Assembly: GCA_035578175.1 (NCBI GenBank)
Contig: JAQMRL010000001.1
Span: forward strand, 49,127,553 to 49,191,552
Direction of reading: 5' to 3'
Length of the DNA stretch: 64,000 nt
Source: Catonia carolina
Lineage: Eukaryota; Arthropoda; Insecta; Hemiptera; Achilidae
In this document: positions 21,163 to 32,404 of the stretch, piece after piece
Layout: each line of letters begins with the position of its first letter
How positions within the stretch are numbered: the first letter of the stretch is position 1
The notes under the pieces: generated by a model
Seen by the model: the letters and a program-made list of their open reading frames with translations, nothing else
Databases searched by the model: none
What the model was told of the DNA's origin: nothing
Program-made: the position numbers and the translations under genes

Positions 21163-21997
21163 ATCTGCAGTTATTTCTTTTAAATTTACGGGGTAATACT
21201 ACTTTTGATATCAGCAGAAAATGATCACTGTACACGTCAAACCCTCTATATACTCTAGTATTCTGAACTAACGGGAATAGTCTACTGTTTACTATAACGT
21301 AGTCGATGATAGACTTACTTCCTCGAGCCGCCCACGTATATTGGTGTATTTCTTTATGTGGGAAAAAGGTATTCATTATTTTTAATGAGTTCCTCGAAAC
21401 AAAGTCTCTTAGAGCCCTTCCATTATTGTTCAGTGTCCTTTCCCCATATTTACCAATCGTACCATCCATCTCTATGCTTCCAATTCTAGCGTTAAGGTCT
21501 CCCGCTATAACTATATAATCCCGCTGATCCAGTCCCTGCACGAAGTCCTCCAGATCATTATAAAAGTCTTCCGTTTCGTCACCCTTACCCTCTTCTGGCG
21601 CATAAACTGCCAATACTGTCATAAAACCTGCGCCTGTTTTAATTCGTATACTCATGATTCTCTCGCTGAAAAAGTTATAAGACTCAACCCTGTCTTTAAA
21701 TTTTTTATGCATTACAATTGCTACTCCTGCCTTCGCTCTCACCTTCACCTCTACTCCACTACAGAAAAGCATGTAATCTCCAACTTCCTTTGAGCCCTTT
21801 TGTTTCCTCTTAGTTTCACTGATCGCTATTATGTCTATCTGTGCGCTCTTCAGCTCCTTCACCAAGATCTCTTCCTTCCGGTATAAACTCCTAACATTCC
21901 ATGTTGCTATTTTCAGTCTTTCCGATGTCCAAAAATCTTTTTTATTTTTCCGTGTCCAGTTTGTTTTCCGTGAATCCGTCCGGCTATTTCTTACCAT
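21152..21997 (-). CDS. RTE-like apurinic-type endonuclease part
   Basis: ATG at 21,997. Numbering from it: TWNVRSL (32-38, metal/phosphate-binding Asn34), ISETK (59-63, catalytic Glu61), VYAPEEG (131-137), AGDLNARIG (165-173), SIIDYVIV (229-236) and YSDHFLL (256-262, SDH with the catalytic His259). All expected endonuclease-exonuclease-phosphatase motifs are present. The enzyme would nick genomic DNA to prime reverse transcription. Proteins of this type are often labelled craniofacial development protein 2-like in insects. The frame ends at a stop at 21,152 because of a 1-base shift; the natural product would continue into the RT. Confidence 0.9.
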   Translation of the reverse strand: MVRNSRTDSRKTNWTRKNKKDFWTSERLKIATWNVRSLYRKEEILVKELKSAQIDIIAISETKRKQKGSKEVGDYMLFCSGVEVKVRAKAGVAIVMHKKFKDRVESYNFFSERIMSIRIKTGAGFMTVLAVYAPEEGKGDETEDFYNDLEDFVQGLDQRDYIVIAGDLNARIGSIEMDGTIGKYGERTLNNNGRALRDFVSRNSLKIMNTFFPHKEIHQYTWAARGSKSIIDYVIVNSRLFPLVQNTRVYRGFDVYSDHFLLISKVVLPRKFKRNNCRCDL

Positions 21998-22306
21998 TGC
22001 ATTGAAAGTAGAGTATATTCCCCCAAATCCGTTACAGGCGGATTGTGAGGTAAGACTAGTGATGGGGCTGCCATCTTTGAGCCTCTAGCCCTGCCCTGGG
22101 TTTAATTCGGAGACCCAACTCCTAGACTCTTCCGCCCTCTTCGCCGTTGGGAATTCTTCCTCTTCCGCCGTCGAGGCCGTTGATCACTTCCTCTGGTTTT
22201 TGTCCACCCTGGGTATTTTATTTCCCCAGTACCCTCCAACTAGGTTGGCGAGCGTACCCCATCGCCAGGGGCGGCTCCCGATAGCTGATCCAGCAACAGC
22301 CACGGA
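21998..22306 (-). promoter_or_regulatory. 5' UTR / internal promoter region of the RTE-like element
   Basis: About 309 bp upstream of the endonuclease ATG, clearly more GC-rich than the surroundings and without a long ORF. Non-LTR elements carry their promoter here; that role is inferred from position only. Confidence 0.5.
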
Positions 22307-22318
22307 AGGCTGTAACTT
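22307..22318. repeat. Right target-site duplication of the RTE-like element
   Basis: AGGCTGTAACTT, identical to 18966-18977. Confidence 0.9.
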
Positions 22319-22329
22319 AAAAACTGAAA

Positions 22330-22421
22330 AAGATATTAATAAATGGTTTTCACCAGTGGATTTTTCGTAACCATTTATTAAAGATATTAATAAATGGTTT
22401 TCACCAGTGGATTTTTCGTAA
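22330..22421. repeat. Tandem duplication, 51-bp period
   Basis: A 41-bp block beginning AAGATATTAATAAATGG occurs at 22,330-22,370 and again unchanged at 22,381-22,421. It is just outside the RTE insertion, and gives a repeated 17-residue string in a chimeric ORF that I do not regard as a gene. Confidence 0.9.
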
Positions 22422-22424
22422 AAT

Positions 22425-23160
22425 TCTACATGCAAATGATGTGTCACACGACCACCTTCGTATTTAAAAAAAAAGTTGAATTCAAGAAGGCGGATCCAAG
22501 ATGGCGGAAAAATATGTAAAAAGATGAATTTCAGTAGATTATATGCATTCATAAGATTGTATTGTGTTTTGCAGAATAACGTCACTGGTTTGCGAAATAT
22601 TTTGCCGTATTCGGACTTTTAGGACATTCATAATCCGTAAACTGGACTGAAAAAAAATCGTAATTTTGAGGAAAAACTTGAAAACTTTCATTTCAAAACA
22701 AAATATATTTACAAGTCTACTAAATAAAAAAATAAATCAGAAAAAGTGAAGAAGACCTAAGACCAACATGACGGTCGATGCGACGTTGTGTAGAGAGCTA
22801 CTTGAGAACAGCGCGCGAAAATCTCTGCCGCTGATACTTCAAGTGAGACTGCTCCATCACACATTGCGGTATTATATTCTGTAAATAGTGGATGTAATAC
22901 TAAATTGAATTTCCTACAACTTTTATTTCGCTTATTTTTCAAAATATTAAGCCGTTTTGGTGTTATTAAAGTTTTAAACGAGTTCTAGAAGGATTTTTCG
23001 CAAACATTTCAAATTTGATCGTACTTTTCTCCAAGGTTTTGCAATTTAGAAACTGTTTTTTGTATTTAAAATGTTTGGCAACTCTTTATCTTTAATTTGA
23101 TGTGTATAAAAAGCCTGTACAGTAATTAGAACGGAAGATATTGAAATATAATCAAATAAT
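22425..23160. other. Repeat-derived host sequence right of the RTE insertion
   Basis: Continues the interrupted host repeat, with a CCTACAACTTTTATTTCGC block near 22,913. No gene recognised. Confidence 0.4.
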
Positions 23161-23164
23161 ATTG

Positions 23165-23305
23165 TATTCTTTATTGGTTGTTTAACAGCTTTCAAGTTTG
23201 ATTTTATTATTATTATTATTATTACCTTGTCCCTTATTTTCCTTCAATAAAACATTATTCACATCAAATCATTATAGGTTTTATTCAATTAATATATTTT
23301 ATTAA
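23165..23305 (+). repeat. Family C repeat, copy 1
   Basis: Shares TTCAAGTTTGAT, ACCTTGTCCCTTATTT and AAACATTATTC in the same order with 56,915-57,075. It includes a (TTA)n run at 23,205-23,223. Its nature is unknown. Confidence 0.65.
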
Positions 23306-23309
23306 TCAC

Positions 23310-25160
23310 AATCTTAATTGTTACGTAATTTAATTAATCGTTCAATTTCTCCTATTAGACGAATGTCTTCACCAATGTTTTTACACATCTGCCATTAAAA
23401 AACTACCAGATAATCACTGTTATTATAAAGTTGAATAATTTGTGTCTCTTTAATAACATGAACGTTGCTGGATAAACTATTTAATGTTCTAATATATATT
23501 TTATTTAATTTTTTAAGAACAAATGTGGGACCTCCTCCTCCTTTCAATATCCAGGCCCCACTAAATAAAACATTTTTACAAAATTCTTTAACAACCTACC
23601 TACTAGCCCTTAGCAATCCGATTTTGTTTATATCCATTTTTAAAATTAAATTATTTTTTATTATTCTATTTCCACCAGCTGGGTCTATTTCATTTACTTT
23701 AGACCAACACATAAACAAAGCCAGCTGTTAATGATTTTGAGCCGTCACAATATAATCAAATAAACGAATTAATGCAGGAACGCTTGGCGGCCATCTTTAA
23801 TCGCCATTTTGGTCGATTTCGCCGGAGTTTTTTTTGGAAACATTGAATATTCTTGATTAGGAGATTGAAACGAACACGTCCATGTATGACAAGTTGGGAT
23901 GTGGGGGAGGAGGATGCACAGTAACCCTAGTTAGCCCACGGACTATAAGGTTATAGATGATTGTGATATGAAATAACGGAATAGGTCCACTAATTGTTTG
24001 TCTTTATTTACATTAACGTACACATTAGGCCTATCTACTTTTTGTCAAAGGTTTAAATAAATGATGTAATGTTTCTTTATGTTTGCTTAAAAAAGTAAAA
24101 AACGAATTAGAATTGTAAAAAGTTACTATTCGCCCGAGCCTATATAGTCATATGAAATAAACACGAGGAATGTTTTCGCTTTAGATAGTATGCATCGTAA
24201 TACCAGTCGGACGGTAAGCCTGGAAATTCGTTGCACGGCCTATACCCAATTTTCTATTTAGTTTTAATTTGCTAATGTTTTGTATAATTATTTCTAGCAA
24301 ATTTTTAAAAAAATTAATTAAAATTATGTTTTCATGTAACTTATTTGTATAGGGCAAAATCCTATTAAAAAATAAAAACAAAATTTATTTAATATACTGT
24401 AATTAATTAATCTTCAAAATTTACGTTTGGCCACGATGTATGTTAATGTTGAAGTACGACAGTAACATTACAGAATACAATAATAATAATTATTAAATTG
24501 AAATATCTAACGGAGGAAAAATCACAAACATTTTAAACCAATTATGTGATAATGAAATTTCATAATATATTTTGGGTACAAAATAAACAAGTTGAGGTAA
24601 AAATATAGAAAACACAATCTCATCGTTAATTCTGGAGGACGTTTACTAATACTGTTCATTATTTATTGGCGTTTAATTATAGTATATAAATGTTCAAATA
24701 GCAGTAAATAATGAAAATTTAGAAAATTAATTCATTAATGATTAATAATAATTGGGTGATGTGTATAACACTGAAAGCAAAATAATGAATAAATTATTAT
24801 TATTCATTAAATTTGTTTACAATGTGCGTAATGGATATAATTGATATGCTAAGGGAATATTAAATTACAATTAAAAGAACCATTAACGATGCGTTAATAT
24901 TATAATGCATAATAATGTAGTATAGCCTATAATACTATATAATGCTTTCAAAAGCATTACATGCAATAAGTTTTCAATTTTCGGTTTTTAGTTTCCCTCT
25001 GATATTATACATTCAAATTATGAACATTTTGTCCTGATAAAACCTATCACGTATAAATGATAGACTCATTAAAATTTCACTATTTACTTATTTCATTGAA
25101 ACACATAGAGGAATATAATGTGCAAATTAATTTAGATATATTAATATAATAAAATGCATA
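23310..25160. other. Anonymous, extremely AT-rich spacer
   Basis: No coding motif. There are many ATTAAT/TTAATAAT strings between 24,460 and 24,960. Near 23,790 a GGCGGCCATCTTTAATCGCC patch stands out in composition only. Confidence 0.45.
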
Positions 25161-25165
25161 TAATA

Positions 25166-25795
25166 TCGGGTGGCCCATATGTCGGTTTCCCCATGTGATG
25201 GGAAATTTAATTTTAGTAAGTTGGTAATAGTGTAATGTTGGCAGCATCACGTACAGCATTCATTAGTTGTCTGTAACAGTGGCTAGTGTGAGGTACGTCT
25301 CCGTGTAATTACTATTTTTTTCAACAAGATGGAGCCCCAGAACAATTCGGTATAGAAGTTCGTGAGTTTTTAAATTCCAAAGTTGATGAATGGATTGGTC
25401 AGCGTGGCACAAACGAATGGCCTGCGCGGTCTCCAGACTTAGCGCCATATGAATTTTCACTGTAGGCCGTTGTAAATGAACGCATTGTAAACGAATGCAT
25501 TCCTCCAAGCTATAAAACCTGCACGAACTAAAAAGTTCAATTGAAATTGCATTTAACTATATGAATGACGATAAAATGTTACAGTTGAAAACTTGTGAAT
25601 CAGTTTTAAGTCGCTATATAAAGTGTATAGAGAATCATGGTGAACATTTTGAACACCTGCTATAACAATTTCAAGGTAATATTATATGTACAGTTCATAA
25701 AATACATTTGCTTTTTTTTTGTCTGTAGGTTCCTTATTCCATTAACCTTTCTTCCGATTTCCGTAAATATGGGGACTGAAATATGAGCCACCCTG
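25166..25795 (+). mobile_element. Internally deleted mariner-like element with TIRs
   Basis: The left end TCGGGTGGCCCATATGTCGG (25,166) and the reverse complement of the right end CAGGGTGGCTCATATTTCAG (to 25,795) are imperfect TIRs of about 27 bp. Both are flanked by TA (25,164-25,165 and 25,796-25,797), the Tc1/mariner target. Only the C-terminal transposase third remains, so the element is 630 bp and non-autonomous. Confidence 0.85.
25319..25665 (+). pseudogene. Mariner-type transposase C-terminal relic
   Basis: FQQDGAPEQFGIEVREFL, WIGQRGTNEWPARSPDLAP and YEFSL run in one frame to a TAG, then after shifts MLQLKTCESVLSRYIKCIEN and HGEHFEHLL-stop. The Q-D-G-A-P and W-P-x-R-S-P-D-L-x-P motifs are the second and third catalytic blocks of a Tc1/mariner-superfamily DDE transposase; the first block is deleted. 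At least one stop and frameshifts make it non-functional. The transposase would cut and paste DNA at TA sites. Confidence 0.85.
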
Positions 25796-25879
25796 TACAA
25801 GTACTATAGTTCAACTCGAATAATATTACAATGTATTATTTTAATATTGATGCTTTGAAGTGACTTAAATTTATAAGGG

Positions 25880-25935
25880 AGAGTTACCTTAACCAATCCA
25901 CTCAAATCCCCACAAGGAAGACTAGTTTAAAGATA
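25880..25935 (+). repeat. Isolated unit resembling the 56.8-kb minisatellite
   Basis: AAATCCCCACAAGGAAGACT here resembles AAATATCCCCACAAGGAATC at about 56,787. A single unit lies just outside the mariner-like element. Confidence 0.4.
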
Positions 25936-25939
25936 CTTG

Positions 25940-26535
25940 TGTTCCTGGTTTTGAAGTAGAGCTTCATGTTAATCATCATCATACAAAAAACTCGATCAGG
26001 TCGCTTGTTCCATTTTTTTAACTTAGTAATCTGCTATCTTTTAAAAAAGTTAAGATGCTCATCTTATCGGAGGTCATCAAATACCTCTTTACCCGGTTAG
26101 CATGAAAGTAAATACCTGTTTAGGCGTTCGATCATCTGGCATCCGAAACAAATATACCATTGTTTCCTATATTTCTAAATTGTTATAAAACAACAATTCT
26201 ATGTATGTTGTTATAAACAACAATTGTTCTTCTATGGTCCAGCAATAGATATTCTTTCAAAGATCTTAAGTCTCACCTCAGCAGCCTAAATTATTGATAT
26301 CTTCTAAGCTGTCAGAGTCCAACATTTTGAACCATAGAGTAAAACTGGCAGAATCAAGGTGTAATAAAACTTAAAACGGTATACTTCAGCATTTTACCTA
26401 CCAGAGTTTTCCTGAAGGCATGTATAAACCTTTAAAACTTTTCCAATTTAATTTTTCCCAACTTAATAAATGAATGAGCTTCATGTTGATGAAACAAAAC
26501 ATTGTTTTTCGAGAATATGAGAAACGATTGCATCT
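25940..26535. other. Anonymous spacer
   Basis: No recognised gene. An AAACAACAATTCT / AAACAACAATTGT imperfect direct repeat at 26,187-26,230 is minor. Confidence 0.4.
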
Positions 26536-26539
26536 GCAC

Positions 26540-26890
26540 TGATGAATAGACGTCACCGATATGAACTGATCAAAATTGTTATGATGTAATGGCAGTTCCG
26601 AATCTTTTATATGACAGAAAAATTTGGACTCTTACGACGGGAAGGAAATAGAAGGTTGGGAACTGCAGAAATACTTACTATACGAGCGACAAGGGCTGTC
26701 CGAGGGAGGACAGGATCTGAAGTTGAATAAGGCCTCAGTTACAGACAAGTAGTGTAAAAAAAATCAATTATTTTAGGGATAAACAAATGGAGTATCTTCA
26801 AAGTCTGGAAAATAGAACTTCAAATCAAGTTCTACAATACTATCCTAAAGGCAGAAGAAGTTTGGCATTAACTCTACAACCCTAGAAATA
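26540..26890 (+). pseudogene. RTE-like RT C-terminal relic
   Basis: Across frames: LIKIVMM, AVPNLLYDRKIWTLTTGRK (compare AVPTLLYGSETWTLTK in better copies), RRLGTAEI, RATRAVRGRTGSE and YYPKGRRSLALTLQ near 26,850. The order is that of the thumb-to-C-terminal part of an RTE-like RT. It is heavily decayed. Confidence 0.65.
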
Positions 26891-26894
26891 GTAT

Positions 26895-28285
26895 AATTAA
26901 ATTTCGGTAGTGAAATAAAATATTTTGATACCGAAGCTAAACGTAAAGAGAAGAAAATAATTTTAATTTAAAATGAAATAGCAAATTACAAAACTCTGGC
27001 CATTTACGTGGAGCAGTCGTACCTCTTCATTGCTCTTCATTTTACAATCTAGCATAACATTAGAAATCCGGGTCAGTTCTCGATCTGATCTAGAAATTTA
27101 ATCTTGTTAAACCTCACTCACTGTTACTGTATCATAAGGTACTTTAGTTGCTAATGACCAATCGTTAATCATCGTTAATCGTTAAGTTTTTTATGATTGT
27201 AACTAGTCTTGGGCTAACAAACATTTAACTCAGTCTCTACGATTACGATTGACAAAAGAAAACCCCTACCGTTGCTCTTATTTTCTGATGATCACAATTA
27301 TATAGTAGGTCCTGATATTTGGAAATCATTTAGCTAAATGAGATTAAATTACAATTAAAATTAATTAAATAAATAACAAATTGCAATTTTGTTTTTAAAT
27401 AATTATTCCGATTGTCTGTTTAATAAAAAACCTGACTGAAATAGATTTAAAAATATATTATGTATAACGTACGTAAACATGTGGTTAATTCTACTACCTG
27501 ATAATTGAATTTTACTGTAGTGTTTATTTCAAGTCAAAAGTCTGTCTAAATAGACATCATTTTAGACCATATTATTCGTCCCAGGAAAAGACTGCAAAAA
27601 AGGTACTCTACGGCTTCACTTTCAACCTAAATTAAAAATTTTAACGAGTAATATTTTATTAATTTATCTTTCTACGTAGTAACGCTGTATTGGATCTAAT
27701 TAAAAATTTATTAAAATTTAATAAGCTTATAAGTGTTGGCTCTCACGAGCGAAAGTGGTCTAATTATATTGGCAATTTTTCAATTTTTGAAAATCTTGAA
27801 TATTGTAAATGGAGTGGAAATGCTTTGCGTACTTAGTGACAAAGGCTATTATTAATGAATATAAAGTTCAGTAATTGAATTTAACATAATTTTTAACTTT
27901 TATAAACATAAAATAGCGTTCAAAATTGTATTTTTTTACCCTCGTCTGAAAAGTTGTAAAAAACGGTGATGATAATTGCTTCATAACTCATCATTCTATT
28001 TCAATGTCTTATTGGATGAAACTACATTACAAAACCTGTTGTAGGAATTTCTGTACAATCTCCAAATCATATCAATAACATTTGAACTCGATGGATTACT
28101 AATTGACTGAATGCCTAACTCACTGACTTAATTTTAAGTCTTTACAAGTGTTTGAGAATAAAAAACTATGGTTAGTCTTCTTTATTTTTCTGGTACCTAA
28201 AGAGAAAGATGTTTTCAATCTTGGTCACTTAAGTACGATTGAAATTAGGATATACACAGTATTTTTCAACAATTGCGAGAATTAA
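26895..28285. other. Anonymous AT-rich spacer
   Basis: I see no coding motif or named repeat. Confidence 0.45.
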
Positions 28286-28289
28286 TATT

Positions 28290-28500
28290 TCAGAAACCAA
28301 TTGGTTACAAAAGATAATAAGACGTCTTTCATTCCTAAATTCTTTAAAATGTCTTCAAGGAAATATATCAAATTGTTTTGTAAAATCTGTTTACAATTTT
28401 TACACTAAAACTATATTGGCGTACGGAAGAAGGTAATGTGCAAAAGTTGGTTGTAATTTAACAGACCTGCAATTGCAAAAATGTGAAACATAACTGTTGA
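28290..28500 (+). pseudogene. Possible Jockey/CR1-like RT relic
   Basis: LQKIIRRLSFLNSLKCLQGN, FVKSVYNFYTKTILAYG, and after a stop GCNLTDLQLQKCE, resemble the LINE pattern of a KLK..L region, YxxxIxSILxYG and LQxLQxxQ. The match is weak and rests on spacing; chance cannot be excluded. Confidence 0.3.
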
Positions 28501-28504
28501 AAGA

Positions 28505-29475
28505 ATATGTTCATTGTTATCAGGAACGATGCCGATAATATTTTTCCTCACTGACTTCTCTTTAGACCAGTCCGTACTTTTATTTTTGTTGGGATGTAGT
28601 CCACCATAAGTACGTGTAAGGAATGTATGGAACGTATTTGCAGTTTGTACGGGACAGCCAGGAGTCGTATGGCTGCTGTTTGCTACAAAATATACAATAT
28701 CGTTTGTCACTGTTACTGGTAGAATAATATCGCGTAGAACGCAAATAAGTACTTCATAATTTAATTACTTGAATAGTAATTGTAAATTAATACAGCATTT
28801 CTAATTAAATTATTATCGGTAATTATTTATAACTAAATTAACTTGCGTATTTTTTTGATTGTATTGTTAGGGTTCATATTATTTTCATTTATTAGGAGGA
28901 TGAATAGGGTAGGTTATTATAATATTAGCCTATTATTACAAGATTTCATTAATTAGCGTATTTTTCTTTTCATACTGTTAGGGTAAGTAGCCTAGTATAC
29001 TTACAATTGCTGTGGGAAGATATTATTAGAAGTTTATTAATTATTACCAAAGTATCCAATTTATTAAAAAATTAATTCCTTAGAGTCAATGTAAGCAATT
29101 TTATTTTACTTACAGCTACTTTTTCTAATTTGAGCAATTTATCGTAGGTTCTTCATAAAGTAGAATTACGTCACGAAGAGAAAACAATGAAAAATATATA
29201 AATAAACTCACATGGAAAAATACTGAACAACTCAAGTCTAATAAAAACTATCTAAAAAGTATAACGACAAAAAATTCTTATGTACAAAAAATAACTGCAC
29301 TAATCATAGGGCTACTAAAAATAAACAACGAAAGAACGAGTTAAACAAACAGATTATTGTAATATGGCAGAGCATCAGATTAAACAATTTTTTCGTAATG
29401 AATAGTAGTAACTTACAACTATTCAATAGCAACCTAACAGAGTAGAACGGACACATGGAATTCACTCGACCATTT
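28505..29475. other. Anonymous spacer
   Basis: A 99-codon minus-strand ORF (28,411-28,710) overlaps the possible LINE relic and has no motif. Nothing else is seen. Confidence 0.4.
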
Positions 29476-29478
29476 GCT

Positions 29479-29886
29479 TCACCCCGCAGAAGGATACCAG
29501 CAGTGAACTATACGTGAAGATGCTAAGAAACGGATGCAGAAAAGACAGTTGTTTTTTTTGTTTAACGTTCTAATGTTGTTTACAGCAGGGTGTACTCTAA
29601 CGAACTGTAAAGAATTTGAATTATCAAGATCGAAAGTAACGTAAACGGATACAATAAAAAGTAATTCCACCATGATAGTGAACACGGAAGATATCAGAGT
29701 TGTATTGCAACCCCATTTAAGCGGATCAAAAAGACCAATAATGATCTGGGAAAACGATAACAAGAAAAACAACAATATTACACATACAACATTTTGAAAT
29801 GTCGAAAAACCTTCTTCTAAAATAGATTTTATGAGCGTGCACATTATTAAGCACAAGAAATACAGTTCGAAAATACTTTTATACAA
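29479..29886 (-). other. Hypothetical hydrophobic ORF, three possible membrane segments
   Basis: A 135-codon minus-strand ORF starting at TTG, not ATG. Hydrophobic stretches of about 20 residues lie near residues 8-23, 33-53 and 65-85 (for example VVCVILLFFLLSFSQIIIGL). It could be an exon of a multi-span membrane protein such as a chemoreceptor, or simply T-rich DNA read as Leu/Ile/Phe. No conserved motif decides, and I do not assert a gene. Confidence 0.2.
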
Positions 29887-29889
29887 ATT

Positions 29890-31555
29890 TTGTTGACCTG
29901 TAACTTTCCTACATAATAAGGTTTATGTTATGTCTCTTTCATATCAATTGCGTAAAATCACAGGTTTTTTTTTGTAAATCATTCATAATTTGTACAACGT
30001 AATGTATAAACTTATTAACGGGTTTATTAAAATTTAAGGGAAAAATATATAAAAAAATGGAAATTCATAAAATAGAAAATGCAGTTATGATTGTTTCTTT
30101 TTGAACTCATAATATATATTGAAGACCTGTATGCCAAATCATACAAGTAAGCAATAGTACAAACTTGTTTGTATCATTGTTTATATGTTCCTGTTTCAAT
30201 TAACAATTAAAAAAGGGCTAAATGATGTGATGAAAGGAATGAGGAATCTTGTCACCTGTGTGAAGCTGCTTCATAAATGAATAAATGTGGCTCCTTATTC
30301 TAAAGTAAATTTCTACTCAATTTTCCCTTTAACCTCTTCTATTGACATCAAGTAGGTTTAATGTACATATTTTGCTGATTAAGTCATTTTTATATTTGTC
30401 AATTTTTCTGTGAAATAATTTGTAGCATTATTTAATTTTACTCTTATAATAAGGTATTTGAAGGTTATTTTGTTATTTCGAACGTACCAAAAGGTGTGAT
30501 ACTTCTGATTTTATGATAGACTGAGCTGTATGCAAGCGATATTACTAAATTACTGTAAGCTGTAAAACCTCATATTCGACAAATACATATCCAAATAATA
30601 ATATGTGGTCTTGGCAAGCTTTATAGAACTGAACGTTCTGTTTTAGTGGTAAGTGACAATGTAGATTATCCAGTAAGTTGATAGAGAAGTTTTATTTTGT
30701 TTCATAAAGTTTGGAATTTAAGTTTAGTTTATGGTACGAAATATTTAAGTGTTTTAAGCCAATAGTTACTTTTAATTGCATGACGGAAGATTAATTTAAA
30801 AAACAAAGCCAGTGTGCTTATGATTATGATTGTTTTAATAATTTTGTTTAAAAAATAATTTATTTAAGTTTTTAATAATTTTATTTACCAGGTGAACTCT
30901 AATGTAGATTTTTAAATAATTATAATGGCATAGTTGAACAAATAGGAAATTATATGTTATGCTGTAATGATTTAACAAAAGTATGTTGTAAAAGAAATTT
31001 ATGTACCATTTTGTCACATATGTTTAGGCATGATTTTGTTTAAATTCTATTTAGAATTAATGAATTCTGAATCTCATCAATCATACTTTCTCTTTAGATG
31101 TAGTAGACAACTTATTAGTTGTGAAGTTACTGAATGAAGATAAATGCCGTTTATTAAGCCAACTTGAGAAGTTAGACTTAGTCTTAGAATGAGTATACAT
31201 TTCGATTTACGTATTCTGCTAAATGTTTATATGAATGTCCTTATATTAATATGTTTTTGTTGAATCGTTTGTTTTTCACTTTTACTAAAGTGTATTAATT
31301 TCACTATTAAATAACAGTACTGATTACTACTCTGTTAGGTATAATTTATGAATCATTTAACAGAAACTGAAATAAAAATTTTAAACATTTATTTTAACAT
31401 TTAGTATGTTGTTAACGTAAAAGCTTTTGGTAATACAGAGCTCTGGATTATGAAGAGAGTATTCCAAAATACTTTGACTTGACACGGGTTATATCAAACT
31501 GATCGAAAGTTAATATGAGCAAGGAACAAGTTTATTTCCGATGAATGTTTATACT
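29890..31555. other. Anonymous AT-rich spacer
   Basis: No recognised coding sequence, repeat or RNA gene. Confidence 0.45.
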
Positions 31556-31559
31556 AATC

Positions 31560-32400
31560 CAGTGCCGGTAAATAAAGAAATTCGACTAAGAGAAAACTTA
31601 TCTCCCAAACGGGTCACGAATGCTCAACAAAATATATTTAGAAACCTACATTAGGAAACCATTGGAATCAGTGTACAGATGAAGGGCTCAATCTCTTGAA
31701 ATAATATGCAGACGATATCGTTGACCTGTGAGATAATATCGTAGATCACATAAAGTAGATATAAAAATAAATCTAAGAAATAAAGTAGAACTAGTAAGAA
31801 AGACTGTAAAAAATAATGATAGATAATGAAAATCTAGAATAGGCAAATGAATACGAATATCTGGGACAACTGATTAGATATGATGAAAGTAATGAAATGG
31901 CGGTGTCGACGGAAGAAGATGTTTGGGATTAGTAGCATTGGCTGAATAATATTTTGAGGAACAAGAATACTCCACACTACTTACCGATCAAAGTATGCAA
32001 CTCATAAGTGCTCCCAGTATTAAATAGGACATACAAACTTGGATGTTAATTAACGGCACTATTAGAAAACTTGAGAAAACAAACGTAACATGAAAGGGTC
32101 TATGATAGGAGTAACATTGCAACATCTAAAACCAAACAAAAAAAAACATCCCAAAGTGAAAGACATAATAAAAAAAATGTTAAAAAAAATGAAAAAGAAA
32201 TAGGTCAGTCATAATGTAAGTTACACGAGCAGAATATGAAATAATGTTCTTCAAAAATGGAGACATCTTCTTGAAAAAAGGGGTTAGGATGAACGCAAAC
32301 GTTGAAGAGAGATGATATGAAGTGAGTAGTGGCATTTAATTGAACTCAGCTCGCAAGAAACAGGGAAACGCGGAGAAGTTTGGAGGCGACGTACTTTCAA
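31560..32400 (+). pseudogene. RTE-like RT relic from catalytic box to C-terminus
   Basis: A degraded ADDIVDL box occurs near 31,705. Then ANEYEYLGQLIRYDESNEMA, ILRNKNTPHYLPIKVCNS and VLPVLNRTYKLGC follow, then HERVYDRSN, and finally LARNRETRRSLEATYF near 32,345-32,400. The same order (NEYVYLGQLISFD.., VLPVLTYGCQTW.., DRxxWRSLxEAF) is seen in widespread insect endonuclease-reverse transcriptases. It has many stops and shifts. Confidence 0.7.
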
Positions 32401-32404
32401 TATT

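Larger units (their letters stand above)
18978..22306 (-). mobile_element. Near full-length RTE-like non-LTR retrotransposon
   Basis: A 3.33-kb element between two identical 12-bp target duplications. On the minus strand it has a GC-richer 5' UTR (22,306-21,998), an endonuclease region, an RT region and a 230-bp 3' UTR ending in (TGA)n (18,978-18,991). Its length, endonuclease-RT order, short UTRs and microsatellite tail fit the RTE superfamily; a sister clade is not excluded. The coding region has no nonsense codons but two frameshifts of opposite sign (near 21,162 and near 20,434), so the outer pieces share one frame. Perfect target duplications and the absence of stops indicate a recent insertion. 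It is probably now inactive, unless the indels are assembly errors. Confidence 0.9.

Noticed and set aside
19163..22088. Plus-strand ORFs of 60-160 codons opposite the RTE element
   Set aside because: They are antisense shadows of the endonuclease and RT reading frames.
22184..22585. 133-codon minus-strand ORF with a repeated GENHLLIS string
   Set aside because: It crosses the right edge of the RTE insertion and a 51-bp tandem duplication; a chimeric frame, not a gene.
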